A stretch of 64,000 nucleotides of DNA from Sycobia sp. Sy_11. Lineage: Eukaryota; Arthropoda; Insecta; Hymenoptera; Epichrysomallidae. The DNA lies in assembly GCA_018907035.1 (NCBI GenBank), contig JACCIC010000002.1:3171001-3235000 (forward strand). Reading direction: 5' to 3'. Under the pieces are notes generated by a model. That model did not search any database. It saw nothing but the letters and a program-made list of their open reading frames with translations, and had not been told where the DNA came from. Numbering within the stretch: position 1 is the first letter of the stretch; each line of letters starts with the position of its first letter. The translations under genes were made by a program, and so were the position numbers. Below, piece by piece: positions 13,601-26,117 of the stretch.

Positions 13601-15043
13601 AATAAAATGGAATTATAATGTAATGAAGTAACTCGAATTTTTGCTAGATTGTTGTTGCACTCATTCTCAAACTCAGCAATATAAAGTTAATAATAAAGAT
13701 TATCTAACCTTGTTTTCATGCATTCAATGCGGTTCGTGCCACTGCATCTCCCTTCGACACCGATTGCAGGGGTTCCAGAATCAAAATCAACCGCAGGCAT
13801 CATCAAGATCAACATCGTGTCATCAGTTCGCTCCCCCCCTCCCAACCCCGCCCCTGTAATAACTCTAAACTACACGAGGGAGCTTCTGGAAAATAAATTT
13901 TCCCCTCGTCAAGCTACGCTCGCTCGCGCAGACCCATAACCCGGCTCGCGCGCGGGCGCATATTATAACCCATATCAGCGTGCATCGCGCCCATTCAGGT
14001 ACATAACCTCGCGCCGATAAAGAAGGGTTTTACGAGCGACAGCGCCCGGGAACTTTCGTAGCTCGTAAACCGTAGCGAGCGAGTCTGCGCTCGCATCGCT
14101 TTTACGACTCATTTGCATCCGCGCGGGCGCGGGCGCGCGCGCCCGCGGCGCCTTTAAAGGATAAGTCCGGCAATTAAACCTGTTCGGCGCAGCTGCGCGT
14201 CTCTTTACGGGCGCGCCGCTCGTATATTCCAATATCCGTGATATAATTCTCGGGCGCGCGAGAGGCGATCGAGTACCCCTCCCCCCTCCCACGACCCCCT
14301 GAGATATGAAAATTTGCGGATCCCTACCCCCCTTCTCTCTCTCTCTCTCTCACTCTCCGTCCGCTTTATTGTGGCCTTCGCATAGTGTGTCATCGACGCT
14401 CGTCTCTTGCGCACATTGTTTTAAAGTCAGGTAGCAGGGGATGGCAAAAGACGTGGGAGAATGACGCTGCAGAGGCTATAGACGAAATGGAGGAGTGCTT
14501 CAGCAATTTACTTTTGCCCGGTAAATCTGTACGGCAAAGAAGAACAGTGGAGGATTGATGGGCGCGCAAGTTCATGTCGTCGAACTGGATATGTGAGTGT
14601 GCCAGAGACGCTTGGGTGTGATTTGATAGCCCAAGTATTTTGTGATTAATATTGGCTTTTTAATTAGGATTCGGCAATGCTCTAAATTATGAAGTTTATA
14701 AGTTGTTTGAGAGATGGTTCTTTTGAGTGGAGCAATTTGGAACACGTTGAAAAATTTAGGGTGTTATTCTAATGAACAAAATATCGAATCAATACTTTGG
14801 AAAGTTGGTGGTCAAAAAACTTAAATTTTAAGTGATATTAACCAGTGTTTTTGCAGCTACTACTTCAATAAATAATGTGTTTCAAATATTTTGGCTTAAC
14901 TTGAGATTCTGCAGTGAGGATAGGAATGTTGCATTTCAATTCTATACAGAGTATACTATCTTACCTATAGAGTCGTCAGTATGACTTAACTTCTGCTTTT
15001 GACGTTACGAAGCAGGGTATGTCAAGATTTCCTATGCGTGGGC

Positions 15044-15044
<1 letters not shown>
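10633..15044. other. Non-coding intergenic sequence
   Basis: AT-rich with a G12 run at 11831-11842 and a strongly CpG-rich block at about 13930-14300 (runs of GCGCGGGCGC). The open frames there exist because stops are rare in GC-rich sequence. Confidence 0.55.
11035..11059. repeat. (AG)n microsatellite
   Basis: Twelve AG units followed by degenerate GGAGAG sequence. Confidence 0.93.

Positions 15045-15092
<48 letters not shown>
15045..15092. repeat. (TA)n microsatellite
   Basis: Twenty-three to twenty-four TA units. Confidence 0.97.
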
Positions 15093-15098
<6 letters not shown>

Positions 15099-15149
15099 TA
15101 ATGCATGAAAACTCGGGCACGATCGTATTGCAATTTACGATTGTGCTCA

Positions 15150-15586
15150 TTTGGCCGTTAGTATCCACTGTATTCTATATAAAATATGTATAGGTTCTAT
15201 CATGAACTTTATCCACCTTCTACAGTTCAAATGCCCAGGATGTATATTCATGTTTTTCCTTAGTTTCCATGTTAAAAAAGCGCCTTTCGTAAGCTTCTTT
15301 ACCGATTTTGTCAATCTCACATCTCCGGCTGGCGTTGTTGAGTATGAAAAAGATTGGAGCGATGAACAAAGCTTCAATATCCGAGCGGTCACCCATTCGG
15401 TTGCTGAATATGGTAAACACGACTGAACGATGCTTTGTGCCACTCCGTCAAGACGTATCTCATATACTTTGTATTAAAAGGAGAGCTTATATCGTCGTTG
15501 CTGCTACGAGCAAAGCGATCGACCAAGATAAAGTATCCATCAACCAACCTGTAGCGTATATTTGAAAGACCGCCAAAAAAGAGCAT
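15150..15586 (-). pseudogene. Possible degenerate retroelement (Ty3/gypsy-like) fragment
   Basis: Several overlapping minus-strand frames stay open here (15389-15586, 15220-15420, 15147-15443), unusual for the AT-rich setting. The frame at 15389-15586 contains FGGLSN.R..VDGY.ILVDRF and FN..YM, loosely like the FLGL..YYR.FV.GY connection after gypsy reverse transcriptase. The resemblance is weak and is my own reading; it could be chance. Confidence 0.15.
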
Positions 15587-15841
15587 CCAAATGATCTTCG
15601 CGACTGTCCATTAATCCAGGCAACGTTCTATTCTCGATCGAGAAACATCGGTAATCCTACTTCTCAAACTGAACTTTATTATCGAAACTGTCAATAAGCG
15701 GTTCTAGTAGCCGCAGTGATGCGGGTAAATTCAATTTCTCGCTGAAAGGCCTCGCGACACCTTTAGTTTGACTGCGTCATATAATCACACCCCTTTCCCC
15801 GTATTTCTTCGCTATGTACACTGCGTGCCAGATTACCACCG

Positions 15842-15843
<2 letters not shown>

Positions 15844-15886
<43 letters not shown>
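15844..15886. repeat. (CT)n microsatellite
   Basis: Twenty-one CT units. Confidence 0.97.
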
Positions 15887-15889
<3 letters not shown>

Positions 15890-16231
15890 CTGGATTCCCA
15901 CACGTTCAAGACGCGGCCGCACATTGTGCCCCGTCGCAGCTACACGAGTTATTTCGCTTTGCCAAGAAGAAACTTTACGTATATGAGCGAGCCGTGCTTC
16001 TGACAAGTTTTTGGCTAACTTCGCGGAGGGAATGACGCATGGCAGGCGGGGATGGAAAAGTGTTCGGGGCGAACTGGGCAAAGCGCGAGAGTGGGTGTGA
16101 GGGCAGGGAGGACGGTTTGTATTGTCGGCTTTTTGCGAGAAAATGAGAGAGCTTCTGATGAAGCGGTACGATGTCGTGGGATAGAAATCGGATTGGCTAA
16201 CGCGAATTGCAATTTTGTATGATTCCCCTAT

Positions 16232-16234
<3 letters not shown>

Positions 16235-16265
<31 letters not shown>
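16235..16265. repeat. (CT)n microsatellite
   Basis: Fifteen CT units. Confidence 0.95.
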
Positions 16266-16267
<2 letters not shown>

Positions 16268-17696
16268 ACCTCCTCCTCTTCCTTTGGAAATATGAACAGA
16301 ACTTTGAATAGCTAATTAAGTAAGTATTAAGCACCGTGAGCGGGATAAGTCTTTTCACTAATAATATATAGATTATAAAATAAAAAATTCCACAATAATT
16401 TATAAATACGTAAGATTGTCGAATTTATTGAAGTTAATACTATCAGAAATCTTTCAAACGTTAATTTATATAAAGGGTGATCGATATATATGAAACTCGG
16501 ATTAACTAAAAAGTACAATTTTAATATTTGTTAATAAAATATTCACACTAACATTGTGAAAAATTTAAAGAATGCAAGCTTGGATTGGAGATGAGAATAT
16601 ATTACATTGATTTCTAATTGTCACTATGTATCGCAATCAATCATATCATAAACGCAATCGAGCAGATCATTAAATCCTTTACAATAACAGATAGCTGTTG
16701 GATATTGAATACAATCAAATTTATTAATCTTAATTTTTCTTTATTTTTTGAAAACGAAACAATTCTTTTTGCAAATATATAACATCTCTATGAAGTTCGA
16801 TAAAAGAAATCTCTATGAACTTCTGGAACAAATTTTATAGCATAAATTTTTTGTGTTTTACAGTTTTATTCATAATTTCGCACATCTATTTGTAGAACTC
16901 GTTCAATTAACAACAACAGAACATGAATTATTGACCCCCGCTCTAATACTATCTTATCTACTTTTACCTTAATCAGTGGACTCACCGAGTGCACATTCGA
17001 AACAGTCAATTCGCCTGTTTTTTGGATATGAAAAGAAGAAGTCCCAACTATCTAGCAGTCCGTGATGGAAATTTCGAAGATCCCCGAAGGCGGCACGATG
17101 CATCCCTAACCCTGCCGACTGCACAACTACCCGGAATCTCGGTATACAGACGGAGATAAAACTAAACAAGGCAGCCGGGGTGGGCGGCGAAGAAGAGGAG
17201 AAAGAGAGAAGATACATACTCCTCTTCAGTATTGTGGCCACGGTATCGGGCGAGGCGAGCTCTCGGGGGCTTCTCCCTTCGGCTACTGCCGCGCATACCT
17301 CCGTAGCGGGGCTCGATCCGATTTTATAGCCATTTTGTATAAACGCCCCCGTTTCATCGGTCTTCTTCTGCTTTCGCCACACCCGTCGCCCCGTTCCCCG
17401 TCGCCCCCTGCCCGCGGTCTCAATACCGGATTCTCGGTGAAATCCGATACACCTGAGGCACCGGAGGACGAACGAACCCCAGCTGTATATCCGCGCTCTC
17501 GTCTACGTACGTGATCCGACGCCCGTTTACAGGCTGGCCAGAAAAACGAGGGTTCAGCTCTTTTTTCCCCCCTGCATCTTTCTATCCCTCCATCCCACCC
17601 CTCCACACCCCCCCCCTTTCTTGCTACTTATGTCCATTCGATTTCTTGCTCTTTCTCCGCGGAGGTTGCGCGCAGCGTCGAAAGCTGATGGAGGAG

Positions 17697-17718
17697 GGAG
17701 AGAGAGAGAGAGAGAGAC
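17697..17718. repeat. (AG)n microsatellite
   Basis: Eleven GA units. Confidence 0.9.
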
Positions 17719-20387
17719 TGCCGAGAGTGGATAAGTGCATAGTAGGAATACGGAGTGGAGGTCTATTCAAGGGGATTTTCGGCGTTTGATAGTAAATCAC
17801 GAAGGAATTTCTCCAGCTGCCCGACGCGTGGCAACTTCTCCTTCGCCCTCCCCCCTCCACTATCTACCACTATCTCTATCTCTACCCTCTTTGACGGTCA
17901 GACGTGCAGAGACGATTTTTTTCTTTTTTTTTACGTCTTCTTTTGACTTTGGTTATTTTCTTTACACCCACATGCTTAAACGAAAGATACGCTACTTTTA
18001 CTCTATCGACTTAATCAGTGAACTTCCATAAAACGGAATTATTAACGGAATCGATATTCATTAAACAGTACTCCTGGTATATGACATAAACTTGCACTTA
18101 GAAAAACCAAACATAAATGTGCTAATCCTTGTTATTAACTCCATTAACAAATGAAAGCATGTAATGTTAAAGTCTGAATGCAAAAACTAAATGAATGTAT
18201 TTGTTAATTCTATTTAATACTTTGTGGAATGCGTATAGGTAGCTTAATAACATTGTAAAAGTGTTGAAAGATTAAATAAATAAATAAAAAATAATTTAAT
18301 CAGTTTCACAGAGAGGATTCGCCATGTAGATACATTTAAGAAGGCGTGATAACAATTGGTTTCGGAAAACCAGAGGGTGGTTATGGGTTCGGTATATGTG
18401 CCTCGTTTTGCTTTCAATAACGGTTTCATTTTTTGACATCGTGAACGGTAACTCGATCCAGCCTCGAGTACGTTTCTCAAAGTAAATTTTTTTCAGCTTT
18501 TAAGTTTGTAGTAAGTGGTAAAGTTTTTTATTTTTCAAACATTCTTCAAAAATAAAAATATTCTAAAATCAGTTTACGAACATTCTTAAGTATTTTTTAA
18601 GAGTCTTCGAATCGATCTAATTTTTTCAAGACGCAGAAACTTAAAAAAAAACTTAGTTACAAATCTGAGATAATTTTAACATCACGTTTAGCTAATTGCA
18701 ATTGTAATTGTTTCTTCAAACATTTTCACTATTTCTTCTAGTTTCGGAGAAAACAAAGATTTTTCCGTCTGCCGCCAATCTAATTAGCACGGCTTAAAAT
18801 TGAAATTTTTCGTAGATCATAAATTAAAAGTTTGCGTTCCACGCTATAACTTTTTCTCGCTTCGACAGAAATCTAAAATTTGAATTGAAAATATGATGGA
18901 ACATTTTTTAATTACTAAAAAATGTTTCGATACTTCTTTTTATAGAGTATTCATTTATTTTTCAAAGCCAATTCTTTTTGGATCGGTATAAAATATTCGG
19001 AGTTAAAAATGATGGCGTTAAAATTTTTTTAACGAACGTTCCAATCACAGATATTATTAAATTTGTTAGCTCACACATCTCTGACAGTTGATATCTCAGT
19101 TTTTCTAAAGCTAAATTATCCAATTATGATATCTCACGTGCGCCCAAGTATTTTGTGTACTTTCAGTAAAATTCGAATAATTTGAATGAAATTGACCACG
19201 AACCTCGTTAATTTTTCTGATTCGGTACTTTAGAAACTGAGAAATTAAATAGTCGCAGGATTTATATTATACAATTGGAAAAGAGTGATTGTCACCTATT
19301 TGTCATTTGTAGTACAGAATATTTTATTACTATCGCTTTACAAAAACGTTTACATTATTTACACTATATTATGCAGCATATAACCGTTATAACTGGAAAT
19401 TGGTATGAAACGTAACGGTAAATTAAAATACTTCCCAAAAGAAGTGGCGTTTATTGCTAACTATTACATTACGTATTATATAGTGATAAGTCAACTTTTT
19501 GTCACTTCCCAAAACTTGAAGGTGAATTACAGAATTTTTAACAGATGTTTAATATGGAGTTTAATTCAATATAAAGATGTTGCGAGTCAAAAATTAATAT
19601 GTTAATAATGCTTAAATGATATAATATAATGTATAGCAAAATTATAATGAAGGCCAAAATTAAATTTTTATCTACGAGTATAAATAAATTTTGTTTCAGC
19701 TAAATAATTTAATGATAAATAGAGAGATTAATAGAGCTAAAATTCGTATATAATTGTTTGCACAATTAAATATTCATTATTTTTAATTTAATTCGAATGC
19801 AGTATGTTTATAATACATATTATTTCGTGAGAAATGCGATGATGAAGAACAGAAATTTTAGAGAGAATTATTAAATAAATGAATAAATATTTTCCTATTT
19901 TATAAGCTTCATGTGTTATATGCATTTCTATAATTTATCCGAATTTTATGCAAAAAGTTATAATAAATGAGAATCGATTTATTTGACACAATGGTATTCA
20001 ATTTCATTAAATTTCGATAGAACTATGACACAGCTAATACAATTACAGTTGACATACGCGTTTGTGCGTTTCTTTGTTTTTATTTTAATTTTTTCGCTTA
20101 TAATTTTCATCATTCCTATGCTTCTTAACAATTTTTACATTGCGATAAATCTAATGCACGATAAAGTCGAGCGTACGGGAATCGAAATATTTCCACCAAT
20201 CAACAGATAGTTGAGCGTGGAGTTTCGGGCACACTCGGCGTTCGCTTTAAACATCCGCGCATTGGGCGAGGGAACATTTTTTGGCGAAGTGGTAAATGAT
20301 AAATTAATATTGATCGAGGCTAAACAGCGTGGACGGCGCCAACTCTGCTAGGAATGCAGACCGCCGATGCAGTTCGTTAATTCGCCA

Positions 20388-20390
<3 letters not shown>

Positions 20391-20442
<52 letters not shown>
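20391..20442. repeat. (TA)n microsatellite
   Basis: About 25 TA units, next to a balanced-composition block at 20210-20385. Confidence 0.97.
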
Positions 20443-20443
<1 letters not shown>

Positions 20444-23344
20444 CGCTAATTACACGAAGATTCATCATTTAAATGCTCGTTCGTCATAATTAAGATTTGA
20501 CGATAAATTTGGCGAATCGTTTATTCGTCTAATGTGGCTTCGCTGTAGCGCGCTCGAGTACAATTTTTTTTCTTTTTTTTTTTTTTGCAATTTCGCCACG
20601 TTTTTCCATTTCTAATCGTATACAGTGCGCGTCAAGTTTTGTCCGTTCTGTGAAAAATGCAAATTTCGCTCATCGGCCACGTGGCTTTTGGTAATGCTGG
20701 AATTGCACTTTGGCAGTCTAATCTTACTAAATCAACTGTTTACAAGGCAGATTTTGTATTCTGTTTTGTAGTGGGTATAGAGCGGTCTTTCGAATTTCTT
20801 CCGAATTGTAATTAATCGCAGAGGGATCGTTTTCAAGCCGAGCCGATATGACCGGTAAAAGAGACGGCCTCTCGTATTCAGAACGAAGTCTAGCCGTGTG
20901 GGGACGTTCGGCAAATTAAACAGATAAAATTTACTAAAACTTAATTTATTCCATTGAATTGTCATCGTGACTTCAATTTTTGATCGGACATTGATTTGTC
21001 ATTTTATTAAATAATACAGTTTTATGGATTTCTTATATATATCTATAGTTCAATGTGACTGTGGATAGATACTAACGTATTATTATATAGAACTACATCG
21101 AGAATAATTCAAAAATTGCTTTAATAATATAAGTAGAGGTCTTTTAGACTTTTACAATAGAGATCGTATTGCACAATAATTAACAAATTTGAAGCACTTT
21201 GTTTTTAATATTATCGCAATAGTGTGTTAAACTGTTTAGATAATTTCGTCAGGACTGTTCATATATATAGTGACGTAGTATGACGTTCATAAGTAACACA
21301 AATACTTTTAATTTTCTTTTCAATTTCTACGGTGGATTTATTGTAATATATTTTACACTTGGTAAAAATCTCGACATAAGGTAATCGAGAGAAATTTCAA
21401 AAGTGAAAGAAAAACTTTGCACTTTCTACACTGAGCTTCTATACATATAGTGCCCGTGAATCGTACATTTCTTTGAACTGTTAAAAATTATTTTATTTTT
21501 TGTATTTAAAAACTAGTATATTTCATATAGCTACCGGAAGCCGTATACGAAGCATTTTTTTTTGTTGCTTTTTGTATAAATACAATTAAGTAATTGTTTG
21601 AGTAGAACAGGATAGAACTAATTTAGTTAATTCAACATAAGTCTTCGTTTTTCGACTGCTTATTCTTAAAACAAGGCAAGCAAATCGTGATGAAAAGAAG
21701 AACGTTACATAGGTTAAATATAAGCTTCTTCAGATTACAATTATTTTACAAACTACGAATGAAATGAGGAATCTTGGACGACTCAATTGATATATCATAT
21801 ATATTCCTTCTCAAAAACCCATGAAAAATGTCACGTCGATATTACATTTTGAAGTTTATTTTAAATTTCTTTATCAGAAAAGTGGGCAGAAAAAGATGAT
21901 AAATCAATCCAGCGGTACAATTTTTTTTAACGAAATCGATATATTACTCGGTAACTACTTACTCTCTAACAATTTTTATTATGTAACTCACTTACAGTAT
22001 ATGTTTTTCTATATGTATATATTCTGTTAATTTTATTTACAAGAAAGAGTAGATATGTTTAAAAATGAACAAGTACTGATGTACATATTCGATACTTAAT
22101 ACAATGATGTCTAATGATGCAAACACTACTACAAATTAATTCAATTTATTTTTCATTTTCATTCCTAACTTCCATAAATGTCACCGTTGAAGCCTGCAAT
22201 TGTCGAACGAACTAATTTCTTTTCCATAATTTTTCCATTATGTCTGCGCTTTGCTTTGGGTTTCGTCGCGAGAACCTTTTCCCAGACGATTAGCTTGAGT
22301 AATGGGCACGCGAACGAATTGCTTACATGCATTGATTCAAAAACATATCTCAGCTTTGATTTGTAGAATTCTAGTAAAAGTCAACGATGAATTCGTTTAT
22401 ATTATATATTACGACATCTGACAAACATTCAAATTAAGGCCATCCAAAATCACGTATTGCACTGTTGTAATTTCGCAAAGGCTTACACGCACAATGGATT
22501 ATTGGGTAAAATAAAACGACTACGATGATTCGCTAAACTATAATTACTACTTTGCGCTTAATAGCAAACCTCTAAATAGCGCTTGTTCCCGTGAAAATTC
22601 ACTGTTACAGTGACGCATTACGCACGATGTGAAATAGAATGTCGGTAAGGATTCCTGCGCGCATAGATAATTCATTAGACCATTTAGAGAATTACGTCCT
22701 GTACACAGATGTCTGCGTTTGTATTACATTTAATGATTTTCGCTGTATATCGCTGTATCTTAAAGTTTACGAGAGAAAAAGCATCTCTACACCTTAGCTT
22801 ATCTTATGCAACGAGCGCTGACGCGTCGATCTCTCCTATTATTATTATTATTTTTTTTTTTTCATTTATCAGCATCCGCTATAGAATTGTACGAAAGAAA
22901 AATTACTGGCTAACTCTTCATTGATATTACTTAATAAAAATGAAGATGTCGAAAGTATCGATATAGGAAGGATAGTTTTTAAAAAACATGGCATCTGTCA
23001 GATAAGACCGAAACTATATTTATACATTTACTGTTTCGCAGCCTAAAACAGAGTTTTAAAAAAAGTCATCAAGCCGCCCTCTCGTTTTCTCTGTCAATTC
23101 CGAACTTCAGAACAGTATTGGATAGCATAAACAGTCCCGCCTGGTTATTGATCATATATATATTCAGAAACTACCCTTTTTGAACTTCCCTCGTTTATTT
23201 GCAGACGAGTTTTACATCTTTCGCCGCTCCGGGAAAATAGCGTCGACGTAAAAGCGACAGGGGCACAAAGGAAGGAACGATAAAGATAGGAATCTTTCAT
23301 CGTTCGACTCCGCCTTGAATTCTTGATTGAAGATCACGAGGGAG

Positions 23345-23383
<39 letters not shown>

Positions 23384-24368
23384 AAGTTTTGCAATGATGC
23401 CCGAGTGGGGGTGTGCTAGAGATTCTATCACCCCTGCTCTGATAATGGCGTCATAAAACCTGGCAGCGTCTTTGCAAGCATGATGTATGCACCGGTTCTC
23501 ATTCTCCAGAATTCATCTTCAGTAGCCAAGGATGCGTGTTTGTTATGAATAGAATTCGAAATGTGTTTCTCAATACAATCGGTAAGAGCGTACTGAATGT
23601 TAACAATTAAATACAATAGATTTGCTGGTGCTCATTACTCAAGCTGATTAATTAACGAAGCTTTAAGGCCTTGTTTGCCAGTTAGTCAACGTGCGCTTCG
23701 TTACTTTTACAATTTTAACTGAAACAAACAGTGGTGTACTTCATACGCAATCGCATCCGTTGGCATACATAATCAAATTTTCAATACATTAACAGATCAC
23801 GCTTTGACATAATTATTTTTTCATCTAGTTGAACAATTCGGTACAATTTTTAATTATACATTTTTCATGATTTTCCGCCACATCGGAATTTTACACGTTA
23901 AAACCTATGCTATCAATGATCTATCAGAAATTCGTAAATGTGCATATTATTGTTTCATGACACATTGAAGTCCGCTACAATTTCTAATTGTATTTGATAT
24001 TTCATATTAATTAAAAAAAAGCACAATAACAATTCAATTCGCGTCAGTTGCAAAAGATAAAATATTTATTATAGTAGCAAAAGAATCATTTATTTCATGC
24101 AGATAAAAAATTTATAAAGAAGAAGAACACGATGATCTAGTGAACTTTTAGGTATTTCATTGCTTTGAGCAATTTTAAAAAATATATCCCTTAATCAGAT
24201 ATAATGTGAATTTTATCTTCTGCAATACTTCGAGTTACGACGCCAAAGACACGCAAGAACACGCAATAATGATACGCATATGCTGATCCACATCTCCGTA
24301 TTACTCGCGCCCGAATCCTGTTCCGGAAACACCGCCTCGGCCACGGGTACGCGTCATCAAGTTCCTCG
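20443..24368. other. Non-coding sequence 3' of the CPAP1-family gene
   Basis: AT-rich throughout apart from the GA tract and a GC-richer patch at 24230-24360. No supported ORF. Confidence 0.55.
23349..23381. repeat. (AG)n microsatellite
   Basis: Sixteen AG units. Confidence 0.95.
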
Positions 24369-24374
24369 TTTATT
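24369..24374 (-). promoter_or_regulatory. Candidate polyadenylation signal of the CPAP1-family gene
   Basis: TTTATT on the plus strand reads AATAAA on the minus strand, 30 bases after the TGA stop. It is the nearest canonical signal. If used, it gives a very short 3' UTR; other AATAAA-like hexamers occur in the AT-rich sequence around 24061-24073. Confidence 0.45.
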
Positions 24375-24403
24375 ATCACCGGGCGCTCTTGAATCACGGC
24401 CCC

Positions 24404-24750
24404 TCATTTCTTCTTCACGAAAATGTTCTCCACGAGTTCCTTGGTGATCAGCCGGTGCGGCCTGGTCGGGCTCTCGGTCGTGCGCTGGTACAGCCTGCTA
24501 TTGATGGCGTACAATTTAGGACTGAGCTCGCAGCGCACGTTGAACCACCAGTCGCAGACGAAGACGGCCTGGCTGAATTGCGTGCCGTTCGGGCAGAGGA
24601 AGGTCGCCTGCCTGCCGTCTATGTCGCAGTAGTGCCAGGCCTGACAGCGCGTCTCAACGTCGGCGAAGAAGCCCGGATAAGGCTGGTCGTCGCAGTAGAA
24701 TTCCGTATAGGGGACCCTGCCCAATACAGGATAGTCCGTGCCCGGTCGAC
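24404..24750 (-). CDS. CPAP1-family chitin-binding protein, last coding exon
   Basis: This is the terminal coding exon of a secreted cuticular protein analogous to peritrophin (CPAP1: one CBM14/peritrophin-A domain). It encodes 114 residues and a TGA stop. Six cysteines are spaced C-x15-C-x5-C-x10-C-x12-C-x7-C, which fits CBM14. The family signatures PGTDYPV, PGFFADVETRC, FLCPNGTQF and CDWWFNV are all present. The tail after the domain is basic and ends in KKK. The exon opens after a polypyrimidine tract and CAG (acceptor at 24751-24752, minus strand) with two bases of a split codon. These complete a Gly codon with the last base of the exon at 47815-48033, giving SIPG-RPGTDYPV. Known role of the family: secreted chitin-binding proteins of cuticle-forming epithelia (epidermis, trachea, gut ends). 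GC-ending codons contrast with the AT-rich flanks. Family assignment is firm; the CPAP1 subgroup was not determined. Confidence 0.95.
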
Positions 24751-25160
24751 CTGAAAAAAATTCAATTAATATTAGAAACTGGCCTAATTAGCTGTCCGGG
24801 TATTTTTTATATATTGTAAAGATATTTTTTTTTTCATTGTAGAAATCTGATAACCGCAATATCTGTTAATACGTATTCAAAAAGAACATTATAATTAAAA
24901 AATTTGAAATATCTTTGGGCTTGAGCCTTCGGTTAATTTTTAGAGGATTGAAAAATGCATACGTGTTATAATATATTTAAAACAAAAATGAAATGCATTG
25001 CTTTTTTAAATTTCCTATGGCAAGAATAACGTGCAAATGTCAAAATTCAAGATTGCAGATCCCATATAGATGATTTTGTTAACCCATCACGCGCAAGTAA
25101 ACGTTTTGAAATAAAATAAATTAAAAAATAAAATTCTACTTGTGGCGAATGTTTTGATTT

Positions 25161-25480
25161 AAATTAATAAATATTTTTATCGATCTTACAGTCTAAACAA
25201 TAATATATTATACTAAAATAATGACAACCAGAATGTCCTTGTTTATGATCATTCTCGAAGAATCTGACATAGAAATTACCACTAAAAATAAAATTCAATT
25301 AGTTAAAACATTAAAGATAATAAAAATAAGGTATATTCGATGTTAGCAAAGGACAATCTGACTGACCGCACCACCTTAGGTTTCAATTTTCCGTTGGTGC
25401 CCGACGTTTAGGACCCCTACTGCTCATCTACAAGGACTAAACTGACTGTTATTATTTTAGTGTATGAATGAAAATATTTT
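25161..25480. mobile_element. Palindromic element (MITE-like), copy C, with extra internal sequence
   Basis: The left arm starts AAATTAATAAATATTTTTAT, reaches CGATCTTACAG and continues through TAATATATTATACTA and CCTTGTTTATGATCATTC (25237-25254). The right part has diverged arms at about 25353-25375 and 25430-25475 (CAAGGACTAAACTGACTG). The interior looks rearranged or doubly inserted. No coding capacity. Confidence 0.65.
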
Positions 25481-25691
25481 GTTGTTTTTTTTTATTTATA
25501 TTAATTTTTTATAAGCTCTATGGAGAATCATAGGAATCATGCAGCATATAGTGCTGGCATCTTCCCTTCAGAAAATCTTTTCAGATAACGGAGAGATATA
25601 TCGAAACGAAGATTATCAGCCGATTAAGTTGCTCCAGGCAATCGAGCCCGGCAGATTATATATATACATAGGCCAAATCACTAGGCATCCC

Positions 25692-25716
25692 TATATATAT
25701 ATATATATATATATAT
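25692..25716. repeat. (TA)n microsatellite
   Basis: Twelve TA units. Confidence 0.93.
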
Positions 25717-26056
25717 CGTTGATACAATCGGCATACTACACAAAAGCGCACGACGCGCAGTAGTAACAACATCGTGCTTCCGATCGGCTCCGCGCGTTTA
25801 CCGCGTTTCCGTTGCTGGGCGAATCAGGACGCGCGCGCGCGCGCAAGAGGGGATGGGTACGGTGACGCGATCGGACGACTCGAAATTAATTAGTGCGTCG
25901 CGCTCGGCCGCGCTTAAACGCTGCATTATACGCGCGTTCGGGAAAATCGGCGATAATCGAGCGTGTAGGCAGAGGGAGGGCGGTGGGTGTCTCTGTGATC
26001 ATCGTCGCCGCGCCGCGTGCCGGGATATAGAGAAAGGGATCGAGCGTGCGTCCATG

Positions 26057-26059
<3 letters not shown>

Positions 26060-26113
<54 letters not shown>
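26060..26113. repeat. (TA)n microsatellite inside a CpG-rich island
   Basis: Twenty-seven AT units embedded in GC-rich sequence (25750-26560). Confidence 0.97.

Positions 26114-26117
<4 letters not shown>

Larger units (their letters stand above)
15887..20390. other. Non-coding intergenic sequence
   Basis: GC-rich patch at 17050-17620 with C-runs, otherwise AT-rich. No ORF with recognisable domains. Confidence 0.55.

Noticed and set aside
24389..24754. 121-codon plus-strand frame over the chitin-binding exon
   Set aside because: It is the antisense shadow of the GC-rich CPAP1 exon, which has clear domain evidence on the minus strand.
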